64,000 bases of DNA from Acetobacter fabarum (GTDB taxonomy: Bacteria > Pseudomonadota > Alphaproteobacteria > Acetobacterales > Acetobacteraceae), in contig NZ_WOTG01000003.1 of the NCBI RefSeq assembly GCF_011516925.1, positions 124,001 through 188,000 on the forward strand. Direction: 5' to 3'. Each line of letters opens with the position of its first letter. Positions within the stretch are counted from its first letter, which is position 1. Below the pieces are notes generated by a model. The model had not been told where the DNA came from and made no database searches. It saw nothing but the letters and a program-made list of their open reading frames with translations. Of this stretch, positions 44,212 through 54,312 are shown one piece after another. Made by a program: the position numbers and the translations under genes.

Positions 44212-45042
44212 ATGGTGATGTTCATGCCCACCCCTGCTGCCGCAAAGCACCCCAAACAGCCAACCCTGTTCATCCCCCATGGGGGTGGTCCGTGCTTTTT
44301 TATGGACTGGCCACAGACATGGGACCACATGGCCGCCTTTTTGCGTGGGCTAAGCGCCACGCTCCCACAAAAACCAGATGCCATTGTGGTGGTTTCCGGC
44401 CATTGGGAGGAGCAGGTTCCCACGCTCATGTCCGGTGCAAAACCGGGCCTGATCTACGATTATTACGGCTTTCCCCCCCACACCTACACGCTGCAGTACC
44501 CCGCCCCCGGCAGCCCCGCACTGGCAGCCCACATGCGGACCCTGCTGGAGCCGGCAGGATTTGCCAGTGCCGAGAATGCCGAACGGGGGTTTGACCACGG
44601 TGTGTTCATCCCGTTCATGCTGGCTTTTCCCCAGGCCGATATTCCCGTTGTGGAGTTCTCGTTACAAAAGGCGCTGGACCCGGCCGAGCATCTGGCCATT
44701 GGCGCAGCACTGGCCCCCCTGCGGGCAGACAACGTGCTGATCATGGGCACGGGTCTGAGCTACCATAACCTGCCCCACTTCATGAGCGGTTCCCCCGCAA
44801 CCGACGCGCCTGCAAAGGCATTTGATGCGTGGCTGACGCGTAGCGTCTGTGCGCCGCCGCCAGAGCGCACCGCGCAGTTGACCCACTGGGCACAGGCCCC
44901 CGGTGCACGCCTGTGCCACCCCCGCGAGGAGCATCTGCTCCCGCTGATGGTGGCCGCCGGTGCCGCCGGGCAGGATTACGGCCAGCAGATTTACAGCGAT
45001 ACAGTGCTGGGCAAGGCGCTCTCGGGCTACCGTTTTGGTTGA
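44212..45042 (+). CDS. Extradiol-type (class III) dioxygenase, DODA family
   Basis: A 276-residue protein of the LigB/DODA family of extradiol dioxygenases. Metal-binding and conserved segments are FIPHGGGPCFFMD, VVVSGHWEEQVP, FDHGVFIPFMLAFP and CHPREEHLLPLMVAA. The aromatic substrate is not evident; similar proteins are common in Acetobacteraceae. I chose the ATG at 44212. Start sites at 44218 and 44224 are also possible. Confidence 0.82.
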   Translation: MVMFMPTPAAAKHPKQPTLFIPHGGGPCFFMDWPQTWDHMAAFLRGLSATLPQKPDAIVVVSGHWEEQVPTLMSGAKPGLIYDYYGFPPHTYTLQYPAPGSPALAAHMRTLLEPAGFASAENAERGFDHGVFIPFMLAFPQADIPVVEFSLQKALDPAEHLAIGAALAPLRADNVLIMGTGLSYHNLPHFMSGSPATDAPAKAFDAWLTRSVCAPPPERTAQLTHWAQAPGARLCHPREEHLLPLMVAAGAAGQDYGQQIYSDTVLGKALSGYRFG

Positions 45043-45130
45043 AGCGGCTCCTGTGCGGCCAATTTTATACGACCGTACAAGACCGCCTGCGCAAAAATGC
45101 ACTTCTTTGCATTTTTTTATGAAATGCCTG

Positions 45131-45158
45131 TTGCCAAAGAAAAAAACATCGTTATAAA
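45131..45158 (+). promoter_or_regulatory. Sigma70-type promoter upstream of tRNA-Asp
   Basis: TTGCCA (45131-45136) and TATAAA (45153-45158) are separated by 16 bases, near-consensus -35 and -10 boxes. The tRNA starts 42 bases after the -10 box. The call rests on sequence resemblance and position only. Confidence 0.6.
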
Positions 45159-45200
45159 GCCCCACATACCGACGCACACAACTGGTGAGCGTTGGAAAAT

Positions 45201-45271
<71 letters not shown>

Positions 45272-45277
<6 letters not shown>

Positions 45278-45314
45278 CTTTCCTTTACAAGTCAATCGTA
45301 TCAGAAAGTGGCGC
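45272..45314. repeat. 11-bp inverted repeat that begins in the tRNA-Asp 3' end
   Basis: GCGCCACTTTC (45272-45282), which includes the tRNA discriminator and CCA, is repeated in perfect inverse as GAAAGTGGCGC (45304-45314). It is followed by another perfect hairpin, GAGCGC/GCGCTC (45316-45333). The arrangement suggests a structured 3' trailer of the tRNA precursor. Confidence 0.6.
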
Positions 45315-45351
45315 CGAGCGCCCTTGTGCGCTCCCCACAAACTCCCCCTCT

Positions 45352-45380
45352 AACCGGCCGCCAGAACGACCGGTTTTTTA
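45352..45380 (+). terminator. Intrinsic terminator after tRNA-Asp
   Basis: AACCGG and CCGGTT arms around a 12-base loop are followed by TTTTTT (read as GGTTTTTTAT). It lies 75 bases after tRNA-Asp and 30 bases before the converging ahpD gene. Confidence 0.7.
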
Positions 45381-45406
45381 TACACTGCCCCTACGCTGGG
45401 TAATGC

Positions 45407-45934
45407 TTACTGCTGCAAAGCATCTGCACCCTGCAATGTTACGGCTACCGCATGCACTGTTGCGGCAATACGTGCCGCAGTCTGCACCGCAGCAGCGCCA
45501 AGTGCATCACGCACGATTTTTTCGTGGCTGGTCACACACAGGTCGCACCCGTTGATGATGGAAACGGCCAGACACCACAGCTCAAAATCCGCTTTATCCA
45601 CACCGGGGTTGCCAATCACGCTCATGCGCAGCTGTGCTGGCATTTTGGCGTATTCACCACCCGCCATATGCACAAAGCGGTAGTAGATATTGTTCATACC
45701 CATAATGGCGTTGGCAGACTGCGCAGCAGCCAATGCCTGCTCGGACAGCGTATCGCGGAACTGGGCCACAATTGCACGCGTCACATCATCATTGCGCGCA
45801 GCGAGGGCGGAGGCGATGAACGTGCCGCCAAGCTGCTGCGGGGTCAGGGTAATATCGCTTGCCAGAGACCCCAGATTCAGGCGCAGGTCCTTGGCGTAAT
45901 CGGGAATACGGTCTTTGAGTGCATCTATAGACAT
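45407..45934 (-). CDS. ahpD: Alkyl hydroperoxidase AhpD
   Basis: AhpD reduces AhpC through lipoamide or related thiols in systems that lack AhpF. The catalytic motif is [11 protein letters not shown] (CxxC with the adjacent His) with upstream Glu, as in mycobacterial AhpD. Length 175 is normal. The gene follows ahpC on the same strand with a 200-base gap that contains a hairpin. AhpF is absent from the neighbourhood. Confidence 0.88.
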   Translation of the reverse strand: MSIDALKDRIPDYAKDLRLNLGSLASDITLTPQQLGGTFIASALAARNDDVTRAIVAQFRDTLSEQALAAAQSANAIMGMNNIYYRFVHMAGGEYAKMPAQLRMSVIGNPGVDKADFELWCLAVSIINGCDLCVTSHEKIVRDALGAAAVQTAARIAATVHAVAVTLQGADALQQ

Positions 45935-46054
45935 GGCTTTTTCCGTTATGATTTATTTTGGAAAAATCTGTGCCAGACCAATACATGGAACCTGGAGCAC
46001 AAGGCACAGCCAGAAACTGGCTGGGAGCGGGCTAAACAGCCCTGAAAGATGAGT

Positions 46055-46096
46055 GGTGGTTGCGGCAGAATACGCAGGTATGCCACCGCAACCACC
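46055..46096 (-). repeat. 11-bp inverted repeat in the ahpC-ahpD gap
   Basis: GGTGGTTGCGG (46055-46065) and CCGCAACCACC (46086-46096) pair perfectly across a 20-base loop. It lies 38 bases after the ahpC stop on the minus strand. It could attenuate transcription into ahpD so that ahpC is made in excess. Confidence 0.5.
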
Positions 46097-46133
46097 CCCG
46101 GCCCGCAAACGCGAACCGGGCAGTGCGTCAGAC

Positions 46134-46676
46134 TCAGACTTTGATAAAGTCTTCGCCCTTTTTCCAGTTGCACGGGCACAGCTCATCGCTCTGCAGGCCG
46201 TCAAGGATACGCAGGATTTCCTGCGGGTTACGACCAACAGACAGGTCGTTGACGGACACATGACGGATCACACCGTGCGGGTCGACAATGAAGGTCGCAC
46301 GCAGGGCAACGCCAGCGTCCTTTGCCATCACGCCCGTGCCTTCGGTCAGCTCGCGCTTGATGTCGGCCAGCATCGGGATCGGCAGATCCTTCAGGTCAGC
46401 GTGGTGCAGACGCCAGTTGAGGTGCACGAACTCGCTGTCGATGGACACGCCATACACAACCGCATCACGGTCTGCGAAGTCCTTGGACATCTTGCCAAAA
46501 GCCACGATTTCGGTCGGGCAGACAAAGGTGAAGTCCTTCGGCCAGAAGAACACCACTTTCCACTTACCGGCATCGGATTTGTCGGAAATCTGAACGAATT
46601 CGCCCTTCAGGCCTTCCGGCCCACCCGGAACGGAGGTCAGATCAAAGCTGGGAAACTTATCGCCAACGGTCAGCAT
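46134..46676 (-). CDS. ahpC: Peroxiredoxin AhpC
   Basis: Two-Cys peroxiredoxin that detoxifies hydrogen peroxide, alkyl hydroperoxides and peroxynitrite. The peroxidatic Cys is in KDFTFVCPTEIVAF and the C-terminal resolving region is DELCPCNW, with two Cys as in AhpD-dependent AhpC. I chose the ATG at 46676 because the extra upstream residues are not conserved. It is divergent from oxyR and upstream of ahpD. A hairpin in its leader (46697-46737) may affect expression. Confidence 0.92.
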   Translation of the reverse strand: MLTVGDKFPSFDLTSVPGGPEGLKGEFVQISDKSDAGKWKVVFFWPKDFTFVCPTEIVAFGKMSKDFADRDAVVYGVSIDSEFVHLNWRLHHADLKDLPIPMLADIKRELTEGTGVMAKDAGVALRATFIVDPHGVIRHVSVNDLSVGRNPQEILRILDGLQSDELCPCNWKKGEDFIKV

Positions 46677-46842
46677 ATGTTTGCTCCTTGTTTCTGGCAC
46701 AGTGCCTGACCATGCTTTAGGCTGGGTCAGGCGGTGCAGGTATGTATGGCCCGCCTTTTTCATTTAATCCAATGAATATTTTATATAAGAACAATTGAAA
46801 GTATCGATTAACCATTCTCGGGTTTTCAGGTAGGACTTGGCC
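46677..46842. promoter_or_regulatory. Divergent ahpC/oxyR intergenic region
   Basis: 166 bases between divergent genes and a likely OxyR-regulated promoter region. A strong leader hairpin lies on the ahpC side: CCTGACC (46705-46711) with GGTCAGG (46725-46731), extended by GCAC/GTGC. The centre is AT-rich (around 46780-46815), fitting promoter elements. No consensus OxyR site could be fixed by eye. Confidence 0.5.
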
Positions 46843-47772
46843 ATGCTTCCACTCCCCTCCGCACAGCAGCTCCGCTACCTGATCGCCCTTTCCGAACTGC
46901 GCCACTTTGGCCGGGCCGCGGCAGCCTGTGCCGTAACCCAGTCCACCCTGTCTGCCGGGATTATGACACTGGAGCGCCAGCTGGATACCCCGTTGCTGGA
47001 CCGCACCGTGGGCAAAAAAGTGGTTTTTACCCCTCTGGGGCACGAGATCGCACTCAAAGCCCGGCAGGCACTGGCCGCGCTGGAGGCCGTGCCCCAACTG
47101 GCCGCCGCAGCCCGTACTCCTTTGACTGGTCCATTGCGACTCGGGGTTATTCCCACCATTGGCCCGTTCCTTATCCCCCGCACGGTGCATATCCTGCGCG
47201 AGCACTTCCCCCGCCTGCTTTTGTCCCTGACAGAAGACACCACAGAACACCTGCTGGAAAAGCTCTCCCTTGGGCAGCTGGACATGCTGGTGCTGGCCAT
47301 GCCCTGCCTGTGTGATGGCACGGAAACCCACCCCCTGTGGCAGGACCCCTTTTATGTGATCATGCCCTCCAACCACCCTTTTGCGGCGCTGGAGAGCGTG
47401 CCCGTGGAGCGGTTGTCCGAATACAACATGGTTATGATGGAAGACGGGCATTGCCTGCGTGAGCAGACACTGGCCATCTGCCGCCAAAGCCCCAGCCGCA
47501 GTGGCGCGGAAGGGGAAAGCGAACCCACCTTTACCGCCATGTCGCTCCACAGCATGGCAGAAATGGTGGAACTGGGTTTGGGAATCGCCATCATGCCAGC
47601 GCTAGCCATTAACGGGGGTATTCTTAAAAACCGTAAAATTGCCGCCCGCCCCCTTGCAGATGGCGCCGCATGGCGCACCATTGGTCTGGCCTGGCGGCCC
47701 CGTTCCCCCCGTGCTGCCGATTTTTCCACTCTGGCCAGCACGCTGCTCACACTCGCACTGGACCCGGCTTAA
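46843..47772 (+). CDS. oxyR: Hydrogen peroxide-inducible transcriptional activator OxyR
   Basis: LysR-family redox sensor. The N-terminal winged helix is RYLIALSELRHFGRAAAACA with TLSAGIMTLERQLDTPLL. The redox cysteines are visible in MMEDGHCLREQTLAIC, matching OxyR Cys199/Cys208. Length 309. The ATG at 46843 has an AGGTAGGA site 7 bases upstream. It is divergent from ahpC-ahpD, the expected targets. Confidence 0.92.
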   Translation: MLPLPSAQQLRYLIALSELRHFGRAAAACAVTQSTLSAGIMTLERQLDTPLLDRTVGKKVVFTPLGHEIALKARQALAALEAVPQLAAAARTPLTGPLRLGVIPTIGPFLIPRTVHILREHFPRLLLSLTEDTTEHLLEKLSLGQLDMLVLAMPCLCDGTETHPLWQDPFYVIMPSNHPFAALESVPVERLSEYNMVMMEDGHCLREQTLAICRQSPSRSGAEGESEPTFTAMSLHSMAEMVELGLGIAIMPALAINGGILKNRKIAARPLADGAAWRTIGLAWRPRSPRAADFSTLASTLLTLALDPA

Positions 47773-47926
47773 GCACCCAATCTGCCCGCCTCCATGCGAT
47801 AAAACGCACTATAGGCGGCAAAATCCGCAAGAAAAATGCGCGGAATATTGACTCAGGCGCACGGGGCCGGTATGTGCCGAGCCAACTTATTTATGCATTG
47901 AGCGGCATCGACGGAGAATACGGGCC

Positions 47927-48844
<918 letters not shown>

Positions 48845-48850
48845 GCAGGC

Positions 48851-49750
48851 TCAGGCCTGCCGGTTTTCAATCAGGCTTTTGCGGATCTCGCGGCCACGCT
48901 CGATCTTGTTCACAATATAATCCGCATCTCCCCAGCGGATCGCGCGGGCCATGGCCTGAGCATCTTCCATAAAGCGCCCCAGCATTTCCAGCAGGGCCTC
49001 ACGGTTAGCCAGAAAAATATCGCGCCACATAATGGGGTCGGATGCCGCAATCCGGGTAAAATCCCTGAAGCCCGAAGCCGCCAAGTCCAGCACTTCCGAG
49101 CGGGTTTCTTCCGCCAGATCATCAGCCGTGCCGCAGATGGTAAAGGCCAGCAGATGCGGCAGGTGGCTCACAATGGCGCATACACGGTCATGGTGAGCGG
49201 GGGTCATTTCCCGCAGGCGGGCACCACAGCGGGTCCATAATTCACGGATCTGTTGCAGGGCTTCTGGCGTTGTGGCTTCCAGCGGAGTTAGCAGGCACCA
49301 GCGATTTTCAAACAGGTCCGCCAGCCCCGCATCCGGGCCGGAGAACTCCGTACCAGCCATGGGGTGTGCAGGCACATAGGGCACATCGGCCCGCAGGCTG
49401 GGTAGAATGGCCTCGGTGACCGAAACCTTGGTGGACCCCACATCGGTCAGCACTGCGCCCGGCTTCATGGCGGGAATAACCTGCGCGGCAACGGGCCCCA
49501 TGGCCCCGACCGGCACGCACAGCATAACACAATCCGCCTGTGCGGCAGCAGCGACTACGTCTGTTGTTGCCTCATCCGCCAGCCCCAACTCCATGACCCG
49601 TGCGCAGACATCCGCACTGTTGTCCACCGCGATCAGTCTGCGGGCCAGATGACCATGGACTTTGGCACGCCGCAGCACGGACGAACCGATAAGCCCCGGC
49701 CCAACCACAACAAGCGTGTCAAACACGACCTGAAGATGCTCTTCCGCCAC
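48851..49750 (-). CDS. tyrA: Prephenate/arogenate dehydrogenase family protein (TyrA/TyrC)
   Basis: NAD-dependent enzyme for tyrosine synthesis. The Rossmann motif is LVVVGPGLIGSSVLRRAK. Other segments typical of the family are VLTDVGSTKVSVTEAILP, AHPMAGTEFSGPDAGLADLF and AIVSHLPHLLAFTICG. Length 299 fits the cyclohexadienyl dehydrogenase group. It is on the minus strand just after hpnL; no functional link is known. Confidence 0.9.
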   Translation of the reverse strand: MAEEHLQVVFDTLVVVGPGLIGSSVLRRAKVHGHLARRLIAVDNSADVCARVMELGLADEATTDVVAAAAQADCVMLCVPVGAMGPVAAQVIPAMKPGAVLTDVGSTKVSVTEAILPSLRADVPYVPAHPMAGTEFSGPDAGLADLFENRWCLLTPLEATTPEALQQIRELWTRCGARLREMTPAHHDRVCAIVSHLPHLLAFTICGTADDLAEETRSEVLDLAASGFRDFTRIAASDPIMWRDIFLANREALLEMLGRFMEDAQAMARAIRWGDADYIVNKIERGREIRKSLIENRQA

Positions 49751-49753
49751 GGC

Positions 49754-50827
49754 TCAGCTATCCTTGATTGTGTTGGAAGGGGCAGAATACCCAATATTTT
49801 CGCCCTGTGCCGGAGCTGCAGGCTGCTGGGGTGCATTCTGGCGCAGGCCGCGCATTTCCATAAACTGCCACAACAGCAGAACGGGAATACCAATGGTAAT
49901 TTCCCGCCCACGACGGAGCAGGGAAATACCAAGGGACAGGGACGGGTCTATGCCAAACGCATGGCCAAGCGCCATATAAGCCCCCTCCTGCACGCCCAGA
50001 CTACCGGGGACCAAAAACCCGACAGACATAATGGCACAGGTTACGCCTTCCACCGCCACAGCGCCGGGGAACGTCAGCTGCGCACCCAAAAAGCGCGCTG
50101 TCAGCCACAGCATGCCAGCACCACCCAGCCAGCCGAGCAGATGGTAGCTGGCAGAACGGCAGATATGCCACGGGCGGCTCCAGGCGGCTTCCATACGTTC
50201 CTGCAGGTTATCCGCACCCGCCAGAATGCTATCCCGCCACTGGGAGGCCAGACTGCGGGTAAACATCCCCCCGAACTTGCGGAACAGGTTGCCACCATGC
50301 GTCTGGGTCCAGATAAAACCTGCGGTTCCCGCGATCAGGAACAGGGTCCCCCCGACCACCGGCACCACAAACGGGCTGGAACGCTGGTGCGCAACAAGGC
50401 AGGCCACGGCCAGCAGCACAAATGCCACCTGCCCCATGACCTCGGTTGTAATATCTACAAGGTTGGCGCAGGCGGCTTCGGGCAGTTCTACTTCCCGGTC
50501 GGTGGCGCGGTGCACGCCATGGCCCGAGCAGGTCGCGCGAATACCAATAACAATGCCCCCAACCTGCGAAAACGGCAGGCAGGTTGCAGCCGCATCACGC
50601 ACCATGCGGGCCAGCAGCAGGCGCATGTACCCAATTTCAGGAAAAGCAGCATGCCAGGCCATGCCCAGCAGGCCATCCACGGCCAGCTGGCAGCATACCA
50701 TAAGCAGAAAGCCGCCAAGACCAATACGCATAACAGCACGTAAAACAGAATCGAAACCGCTCCACGCCATTGCTGCCGTAACGACCACGAGTCCAAGAAA
50801 AGTGAGAAAAACCGTAAGCTTCTTCAA
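49754..50827 (-). CDS. hpnL: HpnL-type hopanoid-associated membrane protein
   Basis: A 357-residue polytopic membrane protein of the lysylphosphatidylglycerol synthase transmembrane superfamily, matching the hopanoid-associated HpnL. Segments FLTFLGLVVVTAAMAWSGFD and FPGAVAVEGVTCAIMSVGFL are membrane helices, with LVPGSLGVQEGAYMALG in between. It is divergent from hpnA, with a 216-base shared region. It is probably involved in hopanoid transport, which is inference. Confidence 0.8.
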   Translation of the reverse strand: MKKLTVFLTFLGLVVVTAAMAWSGFDSVLRAVMRIGLGGFLLMVCCQLAVDGLLGMAWHAAFPEIGYMRLLLARMVRDAAATCLPFSQVGGIVIGIRATCSGHGVHRATDREVELPEAACANLVDITTEVMGQVAFVLLAVACLVAHQRSSPFVVPVVGGTLFLIAGTAGFIWTQTHGGNLFRKFGGMFTRSLASQWRDSILAGADNLQERMEAAWSRPWHICRSASYHLLGWLGGAGMLWLTARFLGAQLTFPGAVAVEGVTCAIMSVGFLVPGSLGVQEGAYMALGHAFGIDPSLSLGISLLRRGREITIGIPVLLLWQFMEMRGLRQNAPQQPAAPAQGENIGYSAPSNTIKDS

Positions 50828-51043
50828 GGCCTCAGCTCTGTCCGCCTGTTACGCTCGCGGCTCCGTCACGCCCATGGGCACGCCCGAAGCCCAACCGGGC
50901 GCATGTGTGAATGTTCCGCCCCCTTACACTACCACGGGGTCTGGCGCCACCTCGGGTGTCAGGATAAAGAAACAGACCAGCCGTTCGGGCTTAATGCCCA
51001 ACACCTGTTTTTCTTTCAGCCCTCTACCGGGAGCGCATCCTTC

Positions 51044-52039
51044 ATGACTGCTCATACGCTCGTAACCGGCGCAACTGGTTTTGTCGGTTCCGCCGTGGCT
51101 CGCACACTGCTGGAACGCGGCCATTCCCTGCGCCTTATGGTGCGAGAAGGAAGCGACCGTAGCAACATTGCCGACATTCCGGCCGAGCTGGTGGAAGGCG
51201 ACCTGTCACAGCCGGACACATTTGCGCGTGCAGTCAAAGGTTGCCGGTATGTTTTTCATGTCGCGGCCGACTACCGCCTGTGGGTACCCGACCCCGCCCC
51301 CATGATGACCGCCAACGTGGAAGGCACCCGCCTGCTTATGCTGGCAGCCCAGCAGGCAGGGGTTGAACGCATTGTGTACTGTTCCTCCGTGGCGGCCCTT
51401 GGCCTGATTGGTGATGGCACCATTGCGGACGAAAACACACCGGTAGAAGAACATGCCGTTATTGGCATTTACAAACGTTCCAAATACCGTGCCGAGCAGG
51501 AAGTGCTGCGCCTTGTGCGCGAGCAGAATCTGCCCGCAGTTATTGTAAACCCCTCCACCCCCGTTGGCCCGCGCGACATCAAACCCACCCCCACAGGCCA
51601 GATGATTCTGGACTGCGCGGCAGGCCGCATGCCCGCTTACGTGGATACGGGCGTTAACATCGTGCATGTGGATGACGTGGCAGAAGGCCATGCACTGGCC
51701 CTTGAACGGGGCAGAATTGGCGAAAAATACATTCTGGGTGGCGAGAACTATCTGCTGCGCGACCTGTTTGCCATGGTGTCTGAAATCGCGCATGTACCCC
51801 CGCCCAAGATCAGCCTGCCGCAGGAGGTTATCTGGCCGGTGGCTATTGTATCCGAATGGCTGTCCCGCGCTTTTGGCTTCTCGCCCCGTGTCACGCGGGA
51901 GATGCTCGCCATGTCCCGCAAGAAAATGTTCTTCTCCTCCGCAAAAGCCATGAGCGAGCTGGGTTATGCCCCGCGCCCCGCCCGCATGGCGGTGGAAGAC
52001 GCCATTACATGGTTCCGCAATAACGGCATGCTGAAATAA
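51044..52039 (+). CDS. hpnA: Hopanoid-associated sugar epimerase HpnA
   Basis: A 331-residue NAD-dependent short-chain epimerase-like enzyme of hopanoid clusters. The Rossmann motif is TLVTGATGFVGSAVARTL, and the catalytic Tyr/Lys are in IYKRSKYRAEQEVL. The ATG at 51044 has a GGGAG site 10 bases upstream; the long N-terminal in-frame extension is not family-like. It heads the hpn operon. Exact substrate unknown. Confidence 0.92.
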   Translation: MTAHTLVTGATGFVGSAVARTLLERGHSLRLMVREGSDRSNIADIPAELVEGDLSQPDTFARAVKGCRYVFHVAADYRLWVPDPAPMMTANVEGTRLLMLAAQQAGVERIVYCSSVAALGLIGDGTIADENTPVEEHAVIGIYKRSKYRAEQEVLRLVREQNLPAVIVNPSTPVGPRDIKPTPTGQMILDCAAGRMPAYVDTGVNIVHVDDVAEGHALALERGRIGEKYILGGENYLLRDLFAMVSEIAHVPPPKISLPQEVIWPVAIVSEWLSRAFGFSPRVTREMLAMSRKKMFFSSAKAMSELGYAPRPARMAVEDAITWFRNNGMLK

Positions 52040-52053
52040 GGGGGCGGTCCATC

Positions 52054-53268
52054 ATGATTCTGGCTCTGGCTATTCTATGCGCCTTAATCTGGATGGGTCT
52101 TATTTTCTGCCACGGACACTTCTGGCAGGCTGGTCCCATACTCCAGCCCGCCAGCATGGCAGACGCACCGGCGGATATTGCCCCCGATGTTACCGTGGTT
52201 GTACCCGCCCGTGATGAGGCGAAGTCTATTGAGGCGGCACTTGGCTCCCTTCTGCAACAGGACTACCCCGGCGCGCTCTCGGTCATTTTAGTCAACGACC
52301 GCAGCACTGATGGTACAGGGGCTTTGGCCAGAGCCCTGCCCGATACCCACAACCGGCTGAGTGTGCTGGACGGTGCAAACCCCGAGGCAGGCTGGAGCGG
52401 CAAATTATGGGCCGTAGCACAGGGTGTACACGAGGCAGAGCGACAGACCCCACATGGCAGTGGCTACCTGTTCCTGACCGATGCCGACATTATTCACGAC
52501 CCCGCCCATATTTCCACCCTTGTTGCCAAGGCACAGGCCGACCGGCTGCACATGGTTTCCGAAATGGTGGAACTTCAGTGCATCACACTGGCCGAACGGG
52601 CGTTGGTACCTGCTTTTGTCTTCTTTTTTGCGCTGCTTTACCCCTTTGCCAAGGTCAACAACCCAAAGGATAAAACCGCTGGGGCAGCGGGGGGCAGCAT
52701 CCTGCTCCGGCGCGATATGCTCCGCCAGATCGGGGGGATTGAAGCCTTAAAAGGAGCCCTGATTGATGACTGCACACTGGCCACATGCGTCAAGCAGGCC
52801 GGGGGGCGGCTCTACCTTGGCCACTCCTGCCTTGCCCGTTCCATTCGCCCCTATCCATCCGCTGCCGATATCTGGCGCATGATCACGCGCACGGCCTACG
52901 TGCAGCTTAATTTTTCTCCCCTGCTGCTGGTGCTAACCGTTGTGGCCATGTTTGTGGTCTGGATGGCACCTCTTGCACTGGCCCTGTGCGCCCACGGCGC
53001 TGCACAATGGATTGGTGCCGGGGTGTGGCTTGCCTCCACCCTGTCCTTTTTGCCTACGCTCAGGCGTTTTCGGCTTTCACCCCTCTGGGCGCTAGGCTTG
53101 CCCCTGATTGCCGCCTTTTATACCGCAGCCACCCTTGGCTCCGCCCTTAACCACCACCGCGGGCGCGGTGTGGTGTGGAAGAACCGGGCCTATACCGAGG
53201 CCATTCCCCACAATGGGCGGGCCAGCCCCCCGGACGCAGAGCAGAAAATACAGATACCCGGGCGGTAG
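52054..53268 (+). CDS. hpnB: Hopanoid biosynthesis glycosyltransferase HpnB
   Basis: A 404-residue membrane-bound GT2 enzyme. An N-terminal membrane helix (ILALAILCALIWMGLIFC) is followed by the GT2 domain: VVVPARDEAKSIEAALG, ILVNDRSTDGTGALA and FLTDADIIHDPAHI (DxD-type). Two or three membrane helices end the protein. It follows hpnA with a 14-base gap and a strong AAGGGGG site. Confidence 0.9.
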   Translation: MILALAILCALIWMGLIFCHGHFWQAGPILQPASMADAPADIAPDVTVVVPARDEAKSIEAALGSLLQQDYPGALSVILVNDRSTDGTGALARALPDTHNRLSVLDGANPEAGWSGKLWAVAQGVHEAERQTPHGSGYLFLTDADIIHDPAHISTLVAKAQADRLHMVSEMVELQCITLAERALVPAFVFFFALLYPFAKVNNPKDKTAGAAGGSILLRRDMLRQIGGIEALKGALIDDCTLATCVKQAGGRLYLGHSCLARSIRPYPSAADIWRMITRTAYVQLNFSPLLLVLTVVAMFVVWMAPLALALCAHGAAQWIGAGVWLASTLSFLPTLRRFRLSPLWALGLPLIAAFYTAATLGSALNHHRGRGVVWKNRAYTEAIPHNGRASPPDAEQKIQIPGR

Positions 53269-53376
53269 GTTTTTTTGCCGTTACCTGCCCTCCGGCATTA
53301 AGGGATAGGCATGGCAGGCGGGCTCATGTAAACACCAAGCTGCCCTTGGGGTCCCTTTTTTTGAACACGGCACGGC

Positions 53377-54237
53377 ATGACTGACGATACACGCATCTGG
53401 GGAAAAGCTGACGTTTCATCCGGCAAGGGTGCGTCTGACGAGAACTTTCCCGTAGGCTCCCTCCTTCTCAGCCGCAAACTGCGCCCGCATGTGCATGCCT
53501 ATTACGATTATGCCCGTGTTATTGACGACATAGCAGACTGTGAAACCCTCTCCCCCGAAGACAAGATCACCCGGCTGAATGCCATGGAGGAGGTACTCCT
53601 TGGCCAGCGCAGCGCCATTAACCGGGCCGATGCGCTCAGTGCCGCACGGCTGCGGGCTTCGCTCATACAGACCAACGTGCCGTTCGAAACCGCAACAGAC
53701 CTGCTGATCGCCTTCCGTGATGATTCACGCGGCCATGAATACCGCACATGGGATGACTTGCTGCATTACTGCAAATATTCCGCCAACCCGGTCGGGCGCT
53801 ACCTGATCTGCCTGCATGGGGAAGACCCGGCAGCCTTTGGCCCATCGGATGCACTGTGCACTTCCTTGCAGATTCTGAACCACCTGCAGGACTGCGCCAA
53901 GGATCTGGAGCGGCTCCAGCGCTGCTACATGCCCACAGAGCTGATGCAACGTGCCGGCACCTCCGCCCAGGACCTGCTTGCAGGCCAGACCAGCCCTGCC
54001 ATGCGCAGGGTGTTCAACACCCTGCTAGACGGGGTGGATGCCCTTAACCGGCAGGCCAGCGCCCTGCCAGCCCATATCAAGGGCCGGCGTTTCCGTATGG
54101 AATGTGCGGCCATTGTAGAACTCGCCCACCGCCTGACACAGCGCCTGCGCCGCGAAGACCCGCTGGCCGGGCGGGTGGCCCTGCGCCGGACGGACGCCAT
54201 GCATGCAGCCATTGCGGCCCTGCGGGCATGGGCATGA
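53377..54237 (+). CDS. hpnC: Squalene biosynthesis protein HpnC
   Basis: A 286-residue trans-isoprenyl-diphosphate-like enzyme. HpnC converts presqualene diphosphate to hydroxysqualene, together with HpnD and HpnE. The conserved Asp-rich segments are YYDYARVIDDIADCE and LNHLQDCAKDLERLQ. Family-typical FPVGSLLLSRKLRPHVHAYY is at the N-terminus. It follows hpnB by 108 bases. Confidence 0.9.
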   Translation: MTDDTRIWGKADVSSGKGASDENFPVGSLLLSRKLRPHVHAYYDYARVIDDIADCETLSPEDKITRLNAMEEVLLGQRSAINRADALSAARLRASLIQTNVPFETATDLLIAFRDDSRGHEYRTWDDLLHYCKYSANPVGRYLICLHGEDPAAFGPSDALCTSLQILNHLQDCAKDLERLQRCYMPTELMQRAGTSAQDLLAGQTSPAMRRVFNTLLDGVDALNRQASALPAHIKGRRFRMECAAIVELAHRLTQRLRREDPLAGRVALRRTDAMHAAIAALRAWA

Positions 54238-54312
54238 CCTTCCCGAACGGTGAAAGTTCTGTAAAAAGAAACCCGTTCTCTTCAATCTTGACGAAAAACA
54301 GGTGAAAAGCGC

